16,042 bases of DNA from Methanothrix sp. (GTDB taxonomy: Archaea; Halobacteriota; Methanosarcinia; Methanotrichales; Methanotrichaceae), in the NCBI GenBank assembly GCA_003162615.1, contig PMNG01000211.1:1-16042 (forward strand), written 5' to 3'. Below are positions 14,028 through 16,042 of the stretch, piece by piece. Position 1 is the stretch's first letter; each line of letters starts with the position of its first letter. A program made the position numbers and the translations under genes. Below the pieces are notes generated by a model. It was not told the origin of the DNA and ran no database searches. It worked only from the letters and a program-made list of their open reading frames with translations.

Positions 14028-15485
14028 ATGAAAGTTCTTCTGCTCTCGTCCCCAATCGTTCAGCCGGATTTCGACCGCATCGCACGTCTGCCCAACCTGG
14101 GATTAGTCTCGCTGGCGGGGCACGTGGATGACCTGTGCACAGTTCACGTGGCCGACATTCACTGCCAGAAGCGCCCCAGGGATTACGTCCGCAATATCGT
14201 CAACGACTACGATCTTGTTGGGCTGACCGCCATGAGCTTTCAATATCAGGAAGCTCTAGAGCTGGCAAGGATCGTGAAGGAGGCAGGAGCGGAGACTGTT
14301 TTTGGAGGCTACCATCCCACCCTGGCTTATCAGGAGATCGCCGAATCGTCGGACGCCAGGCTTATCGATTACATCGTCAGGGGCGAGGGCGAGGCCACGT
14401 TCCGAGAGCTGGTCAATGCGAAGCTGGAAGGCCGGAGCCTCAAAGACGTGCTCGGCCTCTCTTTTCACGACGGAGATAAGTTTGTCCATAACCCTGCGAG
14501 GCCGCTTTTGGACGCGAGCGAGATCAAGATGCCTAACCGGAACGCCAGGCTGCTAACCAAAGGATTCGAGAGCTTGGGGGTTCCCATCGACTCTGTGGAG
14601 ACCAGCCGGGGGTGCACACAAGGGTGCAAGTTCTGCAGCATCAACCTCATGTACGGCCGCAGGTTCCGCAAGTTTCCCATCGAACGCGTCACTGCTGATA
14701 TCCAGGATGCTGAGGCTCACGGCGCAGGCTCCATCTTTTTCCCGGACGACAACATCACCCTGGATGTAAAAAGGTTGGAGCAGCTCTGCCAGGCCATAAT
14801 CGATGCAGGACTCACCCACCTGCGATACAAGACCCAGGCTTCAGCATCCGGGATTGCCTCAAGCAAACGGCTGGTAGACAAAATGGGAGAGGCGGGGTTC
14901 GACGGTGTCTTCCTTGGTGTTGAGAGCGTGAACGAAAGGAACCTGCAGTTTCTGGGAAAGGGCAGAATGTCTGATGATGCCGAAAGGGCGGTGCAGTATC
15001 TGCACGATAACAACATCATAGTCTCCACAGGCCTGATCGGCGGGAACCCGGAGGATGACGCCGAGGGCATCTGGGAGAACTTCCGGCTGGCCCGAAAGCT
15101 AAAGGTGGATGTCCCCATTTTCTACATCAGCACGCCTTACCCCAAGACACAGATGCGAGCAGAGCTTGAGGAGATGGGCCTGGTCACTAAGAACGATTTC
15201 ACTAAGTACGATGGGCTGCACGCCAATTGCAGGACCTTGCACCTGAGCGACGAGGAGATCCAGTACATCACCTGGGAGATGAACGCCCGCTACTACAACT
15301 GGGATTGGTTCAGGTACAACAAGGTGAAGCGGCTTTATCCGAAGTGGTTTGCTAAGGAAGCACTGAGGCTGGCTCCGTTCTATGCCAAAAGAAAGGCTGC
15401 ACTGGTGCTTGGCCTACGCACGCGTCGGGACTTCTTCAGAGAGGATCTGGAGGGCGGGGGAGAGGTGTGCAAGGGAGTGACTTAG
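14028..15485 (+). CDS. B12-binding-domain radical SAM protein B
   Basis: This is a second, clearly different member of the same enzyme class, 485 residues. The N-terminal domain (1-135) starts MKVLLLSSPIVQPDF and has the typical DLVGLTAMSFQYQEALELA, FGGYHPTLAYQEIAE and YIVRGEGEATF segments of B12-binding radical SAM proteins. The [4Fe-4S] motif is Cys196-x3-Cys200-x2-Cys203 in TSRGCTQGCKFCSINLMYG, followed by FFPDDNITLD (237-246), GVFLGVESVNERNL and STGLIGGNPEDD. The C-terminal 80 residues carry an aromatic/basic amphipathic stretch (YYNWDWFRYNKVKRLYPKW) suggesting contact with a membrane or hydrophobic substrate (inference). The start lies three bases after the stop of protein A, so the two are co-translated and likely act on one pathway. 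Confidence 0.92.
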   Translation: MKVLLLSSPIVQPDFDRIARLPNLGLVSLAGHVDDLCTVHVADIHCQKRPRDYVRNIVNDYDLVGLTAMSFQYQEALELARIVKEAGAETVFGGYHPTLAYQEIAESSDARLIDYIVRGEGEATFRELVNAKLEGRSLKDVLGLSFHDGDKFVHNPARPLLDASEIKMPNRNARLLTKGFESLGVPIDSVETSRGCTQGCKFCSINLMYGRRFRKFPIERVTADIQDAEAHGAGSIFFPDDNITLDVKRLEQLCQAIIDAGLTHLRYKTQASASGIASSKRLVDKMGEAGFDGVFLGVESVNERNLQFLGKGRMSDDAERAVQYLHDNNIIVSTGLIGGNPEDDAEGIWENFRLARKLKVDVPIFYISTPYPKTQMRAELEEMGLVTKNDFTKYDGLHANCRTLHLSDEEIQYITWEMNARYYNWDWFRYNKVKRLYPKWFAKEALRLAPFYAKRKAALVLGLRTRRDFFREDLEGGGEVCKGVT

Positions 15486-15487
15486 AA

Positions 15488-15535
15488 GGATTCCTCTCTT
15501 CTTTCGTTCTTAGGACACTTTTCGATTGATTTTAT
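15488..15535 (+). terminator. Pyrimidine-rich terminator region of the radical SAM operon
   Basis: Downstream of the stop lies a T/C-rich tract (TTCCTCTCTTCTTTCGTTC) and then a TCGAT...ATCGA inverted repeat around a T4 run near 15521-15539. It sits between convergent transcription units. Confidence 0.35.
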
Positions 15536-15566
15536 CGATCCAACTCCAACGGACTCAATGGACGTC

Positions 15567-15809
15567 TTACCCAGGACCGCGTGAGCAGACAGGAATTAAG
15601 GTGCTTTCTTTTTGATTCAAAAGCTCAATTGACTCATCTATTTCATGCAAAAGCAAAATCTTAAAGAATAATCTTTTTTTATCGTCTAATTCTTTTCTGT
15701 GGCCGTCATCCAGCCTGAATCCCAAATACACACCAACAAGCGTACCAATTAATGGACCTAATATTATAATAAATAGCTCCCACATTGTACTAATCGTTTG
15801 AATATTCAT
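15567..15809 (-). CDS. Small membrane protein, probably 3'-truncated
   Basis: The frame encodes 80 residues with one membrane helix (about 9-31, WELFIIILGPLIGTLVGVYL) followed by a charged cytosolic stretch (RLDDGHRKELDDKKRLFFKI) and LLHEIDESIELLNQKESTLIPV. The organisation of an N-terminal anchor plus a helical soluble part resembles the start of longer archaeal/bacterial membrane-anchored hypothetical proteins, and the last few residues (CSRGPG) look unrelated, so the gene may have lost its 3' part near 15585 (inference). The start is strong: GGAGGAG at 15818-15824, eight bases before ATG, and the upstream frame ends in an ATGA overlap with this start codon. No function is known. Confidence 0.55.
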   Translation of the reverse strand: MNIQTISTMWELFIIILGPLIGTLVGVYLGFRLDDGHRKELDDKKRLFFKILLLHEIDESIELLNQKESTLIPVCSRGPG

Positions 15810-16042
15810 CTCATCCTCTCCTCCAGAACTAGCTCCCTCATATGGTCATGCAGCATGTCATTGCCCTAAAAGAGATATGCGAGATTGATAGCATTTGAGC
15901 CTCGATGACCGAAATGTACCTTATTATCAATCTCAAATCCTGTGTCAGTGATGCATTATCTCTAAGACATTGCATGTATTGGCTTAGTTGACCCTGCTGG
16001 AGCCTGGGCAAACACATCAACAACGACCACATTGCTGGGCTG
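15806..16042 (-). pseudogene. Frameshifted hypothetical gene running off the right edge
   Basis: On the minus strand an open frame enters from the right edge (includes QQGQLSQYMQCLRD and LRLIIRYISVIEAQMLSI) and ends at 15838. Just before its end, another frame reads GNDMLHDHMRELVLEERMR and stops with TGA overlapping the ATG of the next gene (ATGA). The simplest reading is one gene that has lost a base near 15866-15872, in a TTTT run, and was translationally coupled to the membrane protein gene. No family is recognised, and a sequencing error cannot be excluded. Confidence 0.45.

Overview
The window looks like a piece of a methanogenic archaeal chromosome, most likely in or near Methanothrix (Methanosaeta) of the Methanosarcinales. 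This is an inference from several things together: a ferredoxin-fused split glutamate synthase, archaeal TATA boxes, an HtpX-PspAB pair, tandem-TPR and PAS/GAF proteins, an MNT/HEPN remnant and tandem B12-binding radical SAM enzymes. No rRNA, tRNA, CRISPR array or intact mobile element was seen.

Layout. 1-642 is the C-terminal half of a type I glutamine synthetase (glnA), cut by the left edge and followed by a hairpin plus T-tract. 643-909 holds the control region of the next operon: a perfect 7-bp dyad immediately upstream of a consensus TATA box. 910-4376 is a three-gene glutamate synthase: the glutaminase subunit, a 2x[4Fe-4S] ferredoxin fused to the FMN synthase domain, and the GXGXG subunit. 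With glnA these form a complete GS/GOGAT ammonium assimilation route, probably driven by reduced ferredoxin because no NAD(P)H subunit is present. 4377-5079 has no convincing gene. 5080-7000 is a decay zone: a PAS-PAS-GAF-PAS sensor with a frameshift and no output domain runs directly into the 3' end of a frameshifted MNT nucleotidyltransferase and the first codons of its HEPN partner.

7018-9905 is on the minus strand: an eight-repeat TPR protein, an unrecognised 89-aa protein, and the tightly coupled htpX-pspAB membrane-stress pair. 10241-10681 is a SlyD-like FKBP prolyl isomerase. 11086-11703 encodes an exported protein with two nearly identical 48-aa aromatic-rich repeats. 11704-12656 is again gene-poor and contains an ABC-transporter ATPase fossil, still with its Walker A motif, plus a short coding-like open frame. 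12657-15485 is a two-gene operon of different B12-binding radical SAM enzymes, the most interesting intact catalytic locus of unknown product. The right end (15567-16042, minus) holds a small membrane protein that looks 3'-truncated, coupled by an ATGA overlap to an upstream gene that appears frameshifted.

Overall, housekeeping nitrogen metabolism and proteostasis genes are interleaved with accessory segments rich in gene fossils. The best candidates for new biology are the tandem radical SAM pair, the repeat protein and the gltB operator.
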